A stretch of DNA of 64,000 bases, from contig NC_135550.1 of assembly GCF_964340395.1 (NCBI RefSeq), positions 22,562,676 to 22,626,675 of the forward strand. The letters are read 5' to 3'. Numbering within the stretch: position 1 is the stretch's first letter; each line of letters opens with the position of its first letter. Origin of the DNA: Glandiceps talaboti. Its lineage: Eukaryota > Hemichordata > Enteropneusta > Spengelidae. The position numbers and the translations under genes are program-made. Below, piece after piece: positions 1 to 12,800 of the stretch. Under the pieces are notes generated by a model. That model was not told where the DNA came from. It did not search any database and saw nothing but the letters and a program-made list of their open reading frames with translations.

Positions 1-170
1 GCGGGTTAAACACAAAAACTTAAAAAGTCACCAAAACAGACGAAAAAACCCACAAAACCGCAACAAGACGCTACAATTATTGCAGCTAGACTAAATCATA
101 CATGATACAGACACTGGCATACGTACATACGTTTTTAAATGGTCCACCGTGTATCGGAGAAAAAACTTAC
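1..170 (-). other. FCF1: Intron of FCF1 with a dispersed-repeat fragment
   Basis: This is the intron after the second FCF1 coding exon, whose donor is at 165-170 on the minus strand. It holds no coding sequence. The 18-base string ctacaattattgcagcta at 71-88 recurs at 7528-7545 in AREL1 intron 2 with similar A/C-rich flanking sequence, so both are probably pieces of one dispersed repeat family of unknown class. Confidence 0.5.
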
Positions 171-335
171 ATTCTTTGATCTCTCGATGAGATCATTCGC
201 TTCATAACAGCATACTTTCGTGCTCTTCTATCTTTACCCTGTAAAATACAAAACAATGGGAAAATAAATGACAAAATAACCACTACAGCAATTAAATTTC
301 ACAAGAGACAGAAACACATGTACTCTACTCACCAT
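171..335 (-). CDS. FCF1: FCF1 (UTP24), 5' part; gene runs off the left edge
   Basis: FCF1 is the PIN-domain nuclease of the nucleolar small-subunit processome, acting in cleavage of pre-18S rRNA. Two coding exons are visible on the minus strand. Exon 1 contributes only the start ATG (335-333), followed at once by a GTGAGT donor. Exon 2 (238-171) has a TTTTACAG acceptor and a GTAAGT donor. The joined product begins MGKDRRARKYAVMKRMISS, then RDQR, closely matching the conserved N-terminus of FCF1 (human MGKQKKTRKYATMKRM as I recall it). The PIN domain lies outside the window. It is head-to-head with AREL1. A longer open frame upstream of this ATG (to 503) is read as 5' UTR because FCF1 similarity begins exactly at the ATG. 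The match is short but specific. Confidence 0.85.
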
Positions 336-830
336 ATTGGATCTCGTTCTACTCACGATCACGTAGTTTCTCGCACAGGCTTTCGATTGGCCCTTTAGGT
401 CAAGGGTCAAAGGGTATATTGTTTGTCCGCAGTCAGTGCATGCAATGTACCGTGCACCTTGATACGTCAGTTTCGTTTCGTCTCCGGCCACTGTCTTAGT
501 CATCTTACATTATCCGCGTCATGAAAAACAGACCGGGTACACCACTTTAACCTTAGATGTCTTCTAGATCTAGGCTGTTGTGTTAGCCGGCTGTGAAAGT
601 GAAACTTAGTGAAACTGAAAGGGGAGAAGTGTTTGGTGGTACTGTGCTGACCACGAAACTGAAGGTTGTTGATAACCTTGCGCGTCCGTCTCTGTGGCAA
701 GTTTCTACCAGAAATTGTGGTCATCCATCCCTTACCCGATTTCAGTCTCGACGGCGTTATGATAGTAGAAACATAAACATGGCGATGTAAATGGTGTGTG
801 GCGGTAATTTTATACTGATGGTTTACAGCA
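336..830. promoter_or_regulatory. Shared FCF1/AREL1 bidirectional promoter, CpG-rich
   Basis: The 495 bases between the two divergent start codons contain both 5' UTRs and presumably both transcription starts. CpG dinucleotides are frequent here (for example around 420-530 and 665-790) and almost vanish after about 900, as expected for an unmethylated promoter beside a methylated gene body. No TATA box is evident. The string AACATGGCG at 776-784 resembles a YY1 site. Transcription starts cannot be placed from sequence alone. Confidence 0.6.
779..790 (+). other. Possible three-codon uORF upstream of AREL1
   Basis: If the AREL1 5' UTR includes this stretch, it carries the minimal upstream frame ATG GCG ATG TAA (Met-Ala-Met-stop) 40 bases before the main ATG. 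It overlaps the YY1-like motif, so it may simply be promoter sequence. Function is inferred only. Confidence 0.3.
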
Positions 831-3800
831 ATGCATACGACAGGTTGGATTTTGACTGTCTTGGCTTTGAGCTGTGTATGGTCAGTACTAGTACAGTGGA
901 AAAACCGTTCATATGAAAATGTTAGACTTCAAAATAAATTAGAAGTAGAAGACTGGTTGCAAACTAATGGTTTGGAGGAATACAAAAGTATATTTTGGGA
1001 TACAGGTAAATAATTCACATATTATCTGGTTGATACATAATACACCTCATATTTATTCACATCCTGAGATGTTTTGGGAGATATGTATTTCTGTGTAGAA
1101 TTGATTCATTAATTTGACTATCTTGTGTTACACAGTATAACAATCAACAGTTAAAAATGAATGAAATGTAGATAGAGTACCGTAATAATACAGACTAAAG
1201 GTTATGTATTGTGTAGGCCTTTTACAATACATTCCTCAGTAGTCCTGTATTCATATTCAGATCTGATCTTCAATTACTGTAATATAACCCAATTCCTGAA
1301 AGCTTGTAAATAGAACATATGTATATAAAATACAGGTATTATTTGCCACCCAGCATGGCATAACTTCTAAATAGTCTGTGTTGTCATCTTGATTTGCAGT
1401 CTGCTAGTAGTGGTTGTAAATACCTTGGTTCAGACATTTTGGACTTTGTGTGTTTGTCATATGCCTTTTGTCAGTGACAGATTTTTTTGGGTCATACATG
1501 TAAGAAAACCTTGTTTTCTCACAAAATTGATGTAGGCCTGATGAAATGTGTAAGGAGCAAGATTATGATGATAAATTGATAAAAAAAAGTATACACCTTT
1601 ACCACTTCTATCACTGAAACTGTCAGACACTCATTATAATCATACATGTACATGTAGAGTGATGAATTACACTGTAATTCAAAACCATTCATTGCCCAGT
1701 TTGAGTGTAATTACCATGATCTGTGCATGTATTTATTGCCAAAATAACACTTTACCACCAAGGTGATGATTTGAATGGGCTTCTGGTAAATTGAAGTTTT
1801 TTTTTTTTGTAAAAATAGAAAGGTATCTTTTATAGTAAAGGTTTGCTATGAGTATATTAGTATTAGTGTGTATATTTTATATATGAATGTCACTACCAGA
1901 TGAAATAAACAAGCAACACCTCAATTTTGTAAATTGTTGAAGGTCTAATGCCAGTGTTACCAAATTTTTATTTTTCCATTACATTTCTTCCATGCACATA
2001 ACCTAATTGGGTTCTTTGCCTTTTTATAAAAAAAAAAGAGAGAGAAAAGAAGACAAATGTTAAGCATCTAGTCATATACTTTTATAAGTCAAACCAGATG
2101 GTTGGTTTGCATTTTAAAAAAAGCAGTAAAATTCAAACTGGGCAGATGAAAGGAAATCTGTTGATGAATCATCACGTTTTTTGGCAATACTTCAAGGCTA
2201 GGTCAGCTGGTTAATAATTCTACCGACTCCAGGAGTCATCAATCACAGATATGAACCCTAACAGACTTTCTTCCATGCAGTTGAACATTTTATTGAGTGA
2301 AGATTGAAAATAAAGACAAGTGTTTATAGATTAAAATGATCTTTAGCTGTACCTTACAATGTGTTCTTCTTTGTGTGCTTGTTGTTTTGTTTTTGTTAGC
2401 AGTATTTTTAGGTTGGTAATTAATTATTTTCTTTTGTTTATATATAGGTTATGAATACCTTGAAGAATTTGCCAGTGTTGATGTTAAAACACATCCTAAG
2501 TTCCAACATTTAGATTTTGAAGTAAAGATACACATTGACGATGCTATTCATAAACTTGGAGACAAATTTCTCATGAAAGAATGGCTTGAAGGAAAAGGAC
2601 TTGAAGAATACTTAGAAAGGTTTGTTTAAAATGTTGTTGATAGATTGATTTTGATATTAGACTGTTCTAATGACATATTGCAATGGAGTTTTACAGCTTG
2701 GTAAAGAAGAAGCTGCCAGGCTCAAATAGGTAAATAAAGTGTAATTTTATTCTATATTTCAGCTTGTCAACAAGGTAATGTTTTCAGTAGCAGCTATTTC
2801 AGTGATTTTGTGATATCTTCAAACTCATGTCCTTCAATGTGAACTTATGTCAGTTATGAAAACAAAAACATTTGATAACTGTAAACATGCTTGAGTTCAA
2901 GTTTAGAAATCCTTGATGTTGACTATACAGTAAACCTTGGTCTTAAAAAGAACAAATTTGTACAGGGTCAGTAACTATTAGTGATACTCACTGCACCCTT
3001 GGCATTGCTGTGTGTATCTTTGTTGCTGTTGTCAAACTGTAAAGATGCATTGCAATCTTGCCACATAGCATCCACAAATATGAAGGACAATAAATTACAC
3101 TTAATTTTGTAAAAAGGAAAACAATATGAAACATCAAACATGTTGGGAAGTTGGATGATATGACTAAACCTGCACTGAATAAAGCAAAGTTACATGAACT
3201 TGCAAATATTTACAATAAATCAGAAATATGGCCACTTGGTATGATATGTATGTTAAATCTTTTCATATCATTAAATATGTTTACTACATTTATAAACACA
3301 CATGCATATAAACATAATGTCCTCACATATGTTACCTGTAAAGTAGTCCTACCTTGACCCAATAGGTAAAGAGGGTGTACTATAGGTAAGCATACTGTCA
3401 ACATATTGTACATGTATTATTGCAGTAGTACAGAGTAGAACAAGGCATGCTACCATATGGGTTCTGTCCTCTGTACTGGTTTCATGTATAATATACTGGT
3501 TATTTTGATATTTCATTAGTTGGTTGTAGTACATTTGTCAAATCCTTCTCAGGAAGTGAATATAGTCTATTAATCCTCTCTCTACTTGGGGTTATTAGTA
3601 TGGACACAAATATAAGCTGAGCAAAACAGTGGCCATATGGATGAGGATTGAGTGTTTTATTTTTGGATTGTTATTTTATAGAACAATTTTACCACGACTT
3701 CCTACTTGAAAAAACAAATTGAAACAACCTAGGCCAAATCTGTGTTAGTAACCCAATACATTGCAAAAAACTAAAAGATATGTGAAAAGTTTATTATTGT

Positions 3801-6800
3801 ACATAGTCATACAATAACAAAGATTTTTATTCATTTATCAGTCATTTACAATTTATTGAGTTACAAATAGGGACTTGGTATATGTTGTTTCACATTGATT
3901 TTTCAACTAGGAAGTCATGATAAAATTAAATTAAAAAAATCAAAATAAATACCCGATCATTACCAAAGATATGGCCACTTTAATGTCTTCATTTTGCATA
4001 GTTTCAGCCAATCACGTTGTGATGGATGTGACTTTCATACAATGTATAGGGTGTCCATACTTTCATTAGACATTATACCATGTGTGCCATACATTCCATA
4101 GGAAATACTTTAGTAACAGGTTTGGGGACACATACTATACTATCAATCATTTACAACACATTTGAATTCATGACATTTAAAGTTATCCATCAATTTATGA
4201 CTTTTACTAATCATACACCATACTATGACCTTTCTGCAAACTAATAAAAGCATAACTTATGTGTATTGGCATTAAACACTCACACAAGCATACCTTGGTA
4301 TTAGTATGAACACTTTCCTACTGACAGTTGTGTGTATATATATATAGTAAGGAATGGGTTGTTAACTATCAAGGGATACATCCCCAGTCACAAAATATGT
4401 GTTGGTTTTAATAATACCACCTGTTCATTTATGAGTCCGGTATAACCTACAATGGGTTATTCAAATTGTCTCAACTCAGACATACATGTACGGTTATATA
4501 AATCGTGTTTGTAAAAAGGTATGTTTTTTAATCTTTATCTAAAGTATTAAATTCAGTCTACTGATACACATAGTGCCATAGCGTGTTTGGATATTCTCAT
4601 CAATGTTTTCATCCTGCAATATGTTCATAATCACTTTAATGATATTTATATCCAGAATCAATCTTGTTTTATATCCGGAATCAGACCAAGATTTTTTGAT
4701 TGCACTGTATGTTTCTTGAGCAATTACCCAGTCTCTGTATGCTGTATTTTTATTAGGTTACAAGGGGTGAAATGTGTTTGTGGTTCATTTGTTTTAATCA
4801 TGAGATGGTGGTGGTGGTAGTGGTGGTGGTGGTGGGGGGATTTGATATTCATATGCAGTAGTATATTTTTCAACTCTAATCATTATAATAATCCAATCAT
4901 AAAATAAATAACTTTTTGGACTGATGATTAAAATAATAATACCTAAGTGTTTCCCAATGCATAATCACAAGAGTGGCTTGATTAATTTCATTTTGAAATT
5001 TAAGTCTGATTTATGATAAATTGGTTTTCATCATGTACAATGTTGTCTGAACTCTGTGTGAACTGCCATGTTAGCTACATGTATGTAACTAGTACAAACA
5101 AAATGAGAGGTCAAAACCTCTTTGCCAGGCATTATTAGCAAAGGGTGACTCTCTATGTCATCAGTCACGGTGTACATAATTACATACATGTCTGTCTACA
5201 GTTGCAGGATAACACAGACTACTGACACAGGCCACAACAAATATTCTGAACTGTATATGTCAATCAGTGATTCTGAGTGAAATTGGTTAAAAACAATTTC
5301 CGAACAAATATTGTGTTGTAATATACAAATATACCAGTAATATTATTGGATTATATTATGATGTCAGCTTTGTATATAAAGACTATAGTCTAGACTGAAC
5401 ATTCATCATTGTGTACATTCAGTTTTAATCAGCTAGTATGAGTGATTGTATAGACAATAATTTTTCTTCCAATTTTTGTCTAGTCTTGTGAATGATAACG
5501 CTGCACCTGTTCAGTGTGTAATCTATTGCAATGAAAAACACGTAAAGTGATTTGTGCATCCCAACATTCACCAACATTCCAAGTTATAGCCTTTGTTACA
5601 CTACAGATGATGTATCTAACACAAATAGAAAGTTCATTTCTAGCAACAAGTTACATTTCATACCAAGGCAGTCTGTTACACTGTGAACATGTTTACAGAA
5701 GAGAAAGTTCATTTTCATCAAGTCACATTTCATATAGTCTAGTTCCTGATGACTGTGTTCCGATTTTACTCTACGTTATCTTCACACATACATTGTACAT
5801 GTAGTCTAGTTCCTGACGACTGTGTTCCGATTTTACTCTACATTATAGTCACACATACATTGTACAGTAGTCTAGTTCCTGACGACTGTGTTCCGATTTT
5901 ACTCTACGTTATCTTCGTGTGAAGATAACATAGTGTAAAATTGGAACACGGTTGTCAGAAACGAGACCACATTTCATACTATTGGCAATTTGTTGTGCTA
6001 TACTATACATGATGTATGGACATGTAATGGTGAATAGGGAGTTCATTTTCAGCATTGAACAAGTCACATTGGCATTTCATACCTTGGCAATTTGTTACAT
6101 TTTGTACATGATGTATGTGACTTGCTGCTGGAAATGAACTTTTTCTCTTCAGTAATATATTTCACATCATTGGCAATTTGTTACACTGGATGATGTACAT
6201 GTATATATAATGTTGAATAGAGAGTTCATTTCCAGCAAAAATAATAACTCAAATGTCAGACCATTGTCAATCTGTCACAATTGGTGAATGATTTACGCAG
6301 TGCGATTAGAAGTTCATTTCAAGTAACCAATGACATTTCATACCATCAGTAATCTGGGTGATTTACGTTATGCAACATAGGAAGTTCAATGTCAGCAGCA
6401 AGTGACATTTCAAACCAAGCAAATTCATTTCTACTAGGATTATGTCGTATGCAATACCATCAACAATCTGTTACTCAGATTTATTTATATATTTATTTAC
6501 TGAAGAGAAAGTTCATTTCCATCAACAGGTTACATAATCCAACCGTCATCAGTGTATCAGATATTATATTTGTATGTTATGTCATACATTCATTCAGCAA
6601 TAACAATTTGATTTTGATTTTACTTGCATTTCTAATTGTTGCATAGTTGTTTGTTTTACCTGCCCCAGTATGTTAATTTTTTAAACCATTAATTTTTTTT
6701 TGGCCTGTGTTGAATGTATTTTCATGATTTTGCATTTTTAAACAGTGTTTATTTGGTCAGTTTGGCATGTGTTTTGATGATTTGCATTCCTGTGTAACAG

Positions 6801-9800
6801 CTGCAATATTTGATTTGAAGAGATCCATGTGAATTTTCACAGTAACGAAAACAGATAAATGATGTATGATGATACAGAATTGGAAAGAGAGACAGGGAAA
6901 TTCTGTTACACACCAGTTGACAGCATAGATGGTGTAATCAAATCTACAAAGTTACTTAGTCTTTTATCAATCACATTTAATAGAAAACTTTGAAGAAAAA
7001 ATATTAGGAGCTTGGATTATTTGATTTTGAGTTTGTTTGTGCATTGCTAATTACAGACCCCAACCAGCTAAATAACCATATATCTATTACAAATAGATAA
7101 AGTTCATTTCCATCAACAGGTTACATAATCCAACCGTCATCAGTGTATCAGATATTATATTTGTATGTTATGTCATACATTCATTCTGCAATAACAACTT
7201 TCTCTTCAGTAAATAAATATATAAAATCGCAAAGTTGGGTGAATTTTTTTGCTAAATTACGCCTTACTTGCCAAAAATCAGACATTAACTCCCCCTAACT
7301 CCAACATTAATTTCGGAGCCTTCAAGTCCCAAACAGTGTCCAGAGGTACCCTAATTACGACAAAATTGGCAAATGTAGCAATGCATGCAGCATTTTGAAA
7401 CAGGCAGTGTGATCTTATCTATTTATGTTAACGTTACAGGAATTGTAACACTTGCTTACAGTTAAACATTGAAATGAAAAAAAAAAAAAAAAAATAGAAG
7501 AAAAAGCCCCCAAAATCACAGCAAATGCTACAATTATTGCAGCTACTTACAACCAACCTAGCTATGTAGTCAAGAATCTAACAATACATTAAACACTTTA
7601 CAAGTCCAGCTAAATAGCGATGAGTCAGCAATTAAACTAAATGTCAAATTCTGCTAAATAGACATGAACCTGCATAGCTTGTGACCAGTGTAGTCACATG
7701 GCTTTTATTCTGATACAACATATCTAGACACCCAATCCACCTAAATAACCACAAATTTGTTTCAGCATAGCTTAAATCCAAATATTGCTAGGGATGGCCT
7801 TGAATCTGCTACAGCATAGCTATGTAGTAAACACATAAACCAGCTAAATAGCCATACACATCAGCATAGCAAATCCAACTAGATATCCAGCTGAGTAGTG
7901 GGACATCTGGTACAGCAATCTTGAACCTGATACTTAACTTGCAGTGTTTGTAGGCAGTAACAGTACTTGTGGTAATTACCAGCTTAGTTAACTTTGCTAT
8001 CCCATATTCCCTGCATGTTTCCCATGCATGGTAGTAATTTGTGTGCATTTCTGTTTTATCGATTGCGTTTTCAGATTAATTTTTCATGGCTACACCTCAC
8101 TTAGTCAGTTAGCAGACTTAGATCTGTCAGATCTTGATGTGATCAACACATTGCATATAACCTTTGAGGATTTCGTAATCTTCAGGAAGGACATAAAAGA
8201 GATAAAGCAGGCTAGACAAGACATAGAATTCAGAAGTAAAGCATGGAGAGAATATGTTAGAGCAACCAAGAAGACCAAGATGGGTTTATGTAAGTGTCTA
8301 AATCTTATCAGTCAATCAAGTTATAAAGCACCAGTTTCTGTCAAGTTCTCAGGCACTGTAATAAGTTGAAGGCTTTAGAGAATATATGAGATTTGGTTTT
8401 CTTTCTAAAGTATTGTCTGTCATTTTTGTAGTCATCAATTTTGTCTTATCAGCAATGAATATGCTTATTTGTGGTACATGTTGATGCAAAAAATTAAGCA
8501 ATACTCACAGAAATATGTTTATTATATAAATTACTGCATAACAATTTCAAAAGTTTCAAAATTAGTGAACTGTGTATTTCAGGAAAAGTCTTTGTAAGAT
8601 ACAGTCACATTGACAGTAATACATGTACATGTACATTAATAATGATAAACATATAGTACATACCAATATTTTACAACTAGAGTTCTAAAGCATAGTATTA
8701 GAAATGACAGTAAAATACGATTGAAGGGCAAGTAATGTGAATCAATGAATCTATAATGTAGGAACTCCGAATACCAGGAGATGATGATGATGATGATGGT
8801 AGTGGTGTTGCTGAACTTGAGGACTTCAAAAACACACAACCTTTGACACTGACACAAGTATTCACTTTTTCTACATACGCTGACTAGTTTTTTCACCTGT
8901 TCAAAGATCTTCATTAAGTAGAAAATATTAATGAAGATCACACTTTTGATAATGAACCAAACTTTAAAACTCTGAAAATCAGGAAAGATAATTGCTAAGC
9001 TATTCATGATAAGATGAAAATATCATAAAGTTTAATATTGTAGTGGTTTACCTGTTTGGTATGTCCAATTTACAATCCAATCTCACCTGTTAGGTTTTGA
9101 TGTTTTCTTTTACCAGTATCATTCATCATGACCATCCTTGCATCAGTTGTTACCGTACCTCTGTTTGTCCTGATTATATGGTGCAAGTATGCTTTCAATC
9201 CATCAACATTATTACAAAACTTGAGAAGACCTGTACGAAGAAATCAAAATCGAACCCACAACCGAAGTTTTTTGAACTACATAACTGGTAGTTTCCTAGA
9301 CCAGGAAAAATGTACAGTGGAATGGGGATGGAAGGATACTGCAGTCGTGGGTCAAATGTTGACGTTCACTGCATACGTAAGTTATACCAAATATTAATAT
9401 CTAGGCATACATTAGCCTTCTACCTGTAGGTAAAGTATACTAGGTAGACTTACTTTACACATAGCAGTCAAAATTGATTGAGGCTGGTTACATTATTGGT
9501 GATGTATGAGTATATAAAAAACCAATTCATGCACTTAATTCAACTCTAAAGGGGATAAGTAGGGATATGCCAAATTTTTGTAATCTGTGAGAAGTTGTAA
9601 TAAGGCCTAACAAAAACAATTGCGTCTTTCCGATTATACTAAATTTTAGAATAGGTGGGGTAGGTAGATTTTTTTTTTTTTTCATATAATTTTTTTTTTT
9701 CATATGTGAGTGTCTAGTTCAGGTAGTTATGTTTTCCGTAGTTTTCCCTATGGTCTCTGTGTTGTTGGTTTCTTCCCATCAGATGTACAGCTATTACAGA

Positions 9801-12800
9801 TTGGAAGAACAGTTTTATATTGTCTTTTTAAGTTGATGTCAGTTTCTGCACTGACTATTTCTTGCTGACTTCACAATTTTCGTGATTTTATTATTTTTTT
9901 CTTGAATATGTAAAAAAAAAGTTTAGGGTCAGCGTGAAAAACTAGGTGGGGTCGGGTAACTGGAACCTAACAATTTGTTTAGGCCTAAGTAAATAGAAAT
10001 ATTATAAAGAATAGTTTACTGAAAGTGAAAGCAATTGATAAATAGTTATTGGGAAAGAGTCGATGATTAATTCTTTTGTTGGCTACCAGCTCTTAGGGCA
10101 ACCTTATTTATTTAATACATGTATATGTTTCTCTTGACCTGACTGATCCTATATTTCTTCAATCGAGCAAAATAATTTTAAAAATCAATGTTCTCTATGG
10201 CACATTAAAAATAAATCACAACTGTAAGAAAAGAAAGGGTTCATAGTTTCTTTGTTTCTTTGTCATTTCTTGAAGTCACCAAAAATTGAGTTTAAAGTCA
10301 AAAATGAAAAAAATGAAAAATTGGTAATGTTGGATAATTCAATACTTATGGATTGCAACATGATGCAGAAACTGTCAGTCTGTTTGTCTGTCTGTCTGTC
10401 ATATTGAATTTTCACAGAGCAAATGAACTAGACCTTGACCTTGGCAATAGTATTGAGTTTAGTAGTATTTGCAACCCATTTGAGAATGATCAAGTCAATG
10501 AAATGAGTGAGAGGTAGGACTAGTTTGACCTTTTAATGACTTCATTGTCACTGTTTGGAAATCTATTAATATTATCACAAAAATATGAATATGTAAATTT
10601 TTAATTATCAGAGGAAAATACAGATGAGAAATCACTGTCAACAGCACCATTACAGAATACAATTAAAATCCAATTCAATCTTTATTTCATAATGAACATG
10701 ACATATTCATTATCAATGTGATGTAACGAACTACAACAAATGTATTCATTGTTTCATCTTGCTCCATCAACTAATTTCAAACTCGGCCATTATCATGTAT
10801 CAGACTTTTGTCCTAGCAGATCAAATCACTTCAAGATGAAAACTAAATGAAGATATGTCATCATTTGACAATACCGTACTGACAGTTTTACTACGAACTA
10901 TAGTGTAACCTTGTTCTTCTAACGGTTCCAAAACCAAAAGATAATGATTTGTAATGAGATTGATCTTAAAATAACCTTGTTGAAAATACATCTAATCAAG
11001 AATAATGACTCTCTTCAAGGCGATTACTTCCGATACTTGATTACAAATTCCTTTTTAAAAAAATGATTCAAACTGTTATTACATGTTTCAATTGGCAACT
11101 TCCTGCTTGAGACTGTAATAAAGTGATGATGGCGAATACCGTTCATTTACATATTACTTCTCCATATACGAAGTGAGTGCATGACTAGTGGATCATTTGG
11201 TTTATGTTGCTACAATCCTTATGAAGTGCTGGCCCCCATGGTGTGACAGCAATAACCATTGAATCGTATTAACTGTCTACAATTCATTACAATTCAGTTT
11301 TATAGGAAGAACGGTTCACGCTATCCCATCTCTACTGCTGACAACGTCAGTGTGGATATTACACACAGAGATATTAAGATCAATCCTACAGTAGAGCTAG
11401 GCAGTCAAGCAGAAAAACCTCATCATACTGCCAAAGTCACCTTTACAGTGCATAAAGCTGGAACTTACACAATATCTGTCATGGTTGGAGGGGTTCCAAT
11501 CAAAGGAAGTCCGTTTGATCAACTTATATCTCCAGGTATGCATAAGTCTCGTTTCTTTTAAACATGAGTGTAAATTTTTAAACTACAGTTTTTATCGTAA
11601 AGTTGTAATATTCAGTTGTTTCTCATTCATTTGTTCACAAGACTTTCCATTACTCACAAACAAACAAAACCCTGTGTGAGTGAATGTTTTTGAACTATGA
11701 GTACATGAAATATCACTACTCACAGAGACAGAAAGTCATTGCGATTATTCCTCAGAAGTATTGACAATAACCTCAAAATTTCACCAACATCTCATCAACA
11801 AAGTCAGGGGTGTACAAAAAACGAAACGCTATGGGTGGTACAATTTGATACTGATTTTATTTGTGATTTATATTTCAGGCAAAGTAGAAGCGGCTAATAC
11901 AGCATTTCTTCAACACAGTTCTACCATTGTTGTCACTCAGGGAGAGTTTCAGGAGCTTGCCATTGAACCTAGAGATGAGTATGGAAACGTTTGTGATCAG
12001 AAATTGGAATCCACATTTGATAATCAATATGATATCCAGGTCACAGAGGTCAGTATATGTCTGTATATCTCTGTGTCTGCATGTTTGTGTGTGTGTGTTG
12101 TGTGTCTGCATGTTTGTGTGTGTGTTGTGTGTGTCTGCATATTTGTGTGTGTGTTGTGTCTCTGCATGTTTGTGCATGCGCTGTGTGTCTGTGTGTATGT
12201 GTTATCTGCATGAATATTCATGAATAAGTGTGCCAGCATATATGCCTCTTCTTTCAAGTTAAGGTTAACACTAGCCCAGGATGTTTCATCGTGCATCACA
12301 TTATTAAACAGAGGAAATTTTTTTGTTGCTAATTATCTCAAGTTTCTGTTTAATTAGATCAGAATATTTCTTCATAATTAAACCATATATTAGGATAGCT
12401 CTTATAATCATTTTTGGACACTATTTTCCTAACCTTTATAGACATGTGTTGTGTTGCATTGTGGGTATTCACTGTACTTTATACATGTATGTGGATGGCA
12501 TGTATGGTGTTATATCATCACATCAGCGCAGTATGGTCGTATCTGCCTATACAATTGCATAGCAGGTACGACCGTACTGCACTGACATGACAGTATGTAT
12601 TTCAAATCAGGACAGGTTCAGTGTCTTTGCTTTACAGAGAAGTATATATTCTTTTGAGATGTTCAACAAAAAAGAAAATTGCCCTTTTAGCGTCTGTACC
12701 TGTGTATTAAATCCAACAGATAGGGGATACAACAGGAGAATCATTTTCACCAGTGTGGCAAGTGACTGATGAACTGAGGAATAAAATTATGGTGCATATC

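Noticed and set aside
234-503. 89-codon minus-strand open frame containing the FCF1 start codon
   Set aside because: FCF1 similarity starts at the internal ATG (335) and continues in the next exon; the upstream part matches nothing I know and is read as 5' UTR.
11875-12299. Cys/Val- and His/Thr-rich open frames on both strands
   Set aside because: Produced by the TG-rich minisatellite overlapping AREL1 exon 6; only exon 11879-12048 is coding.
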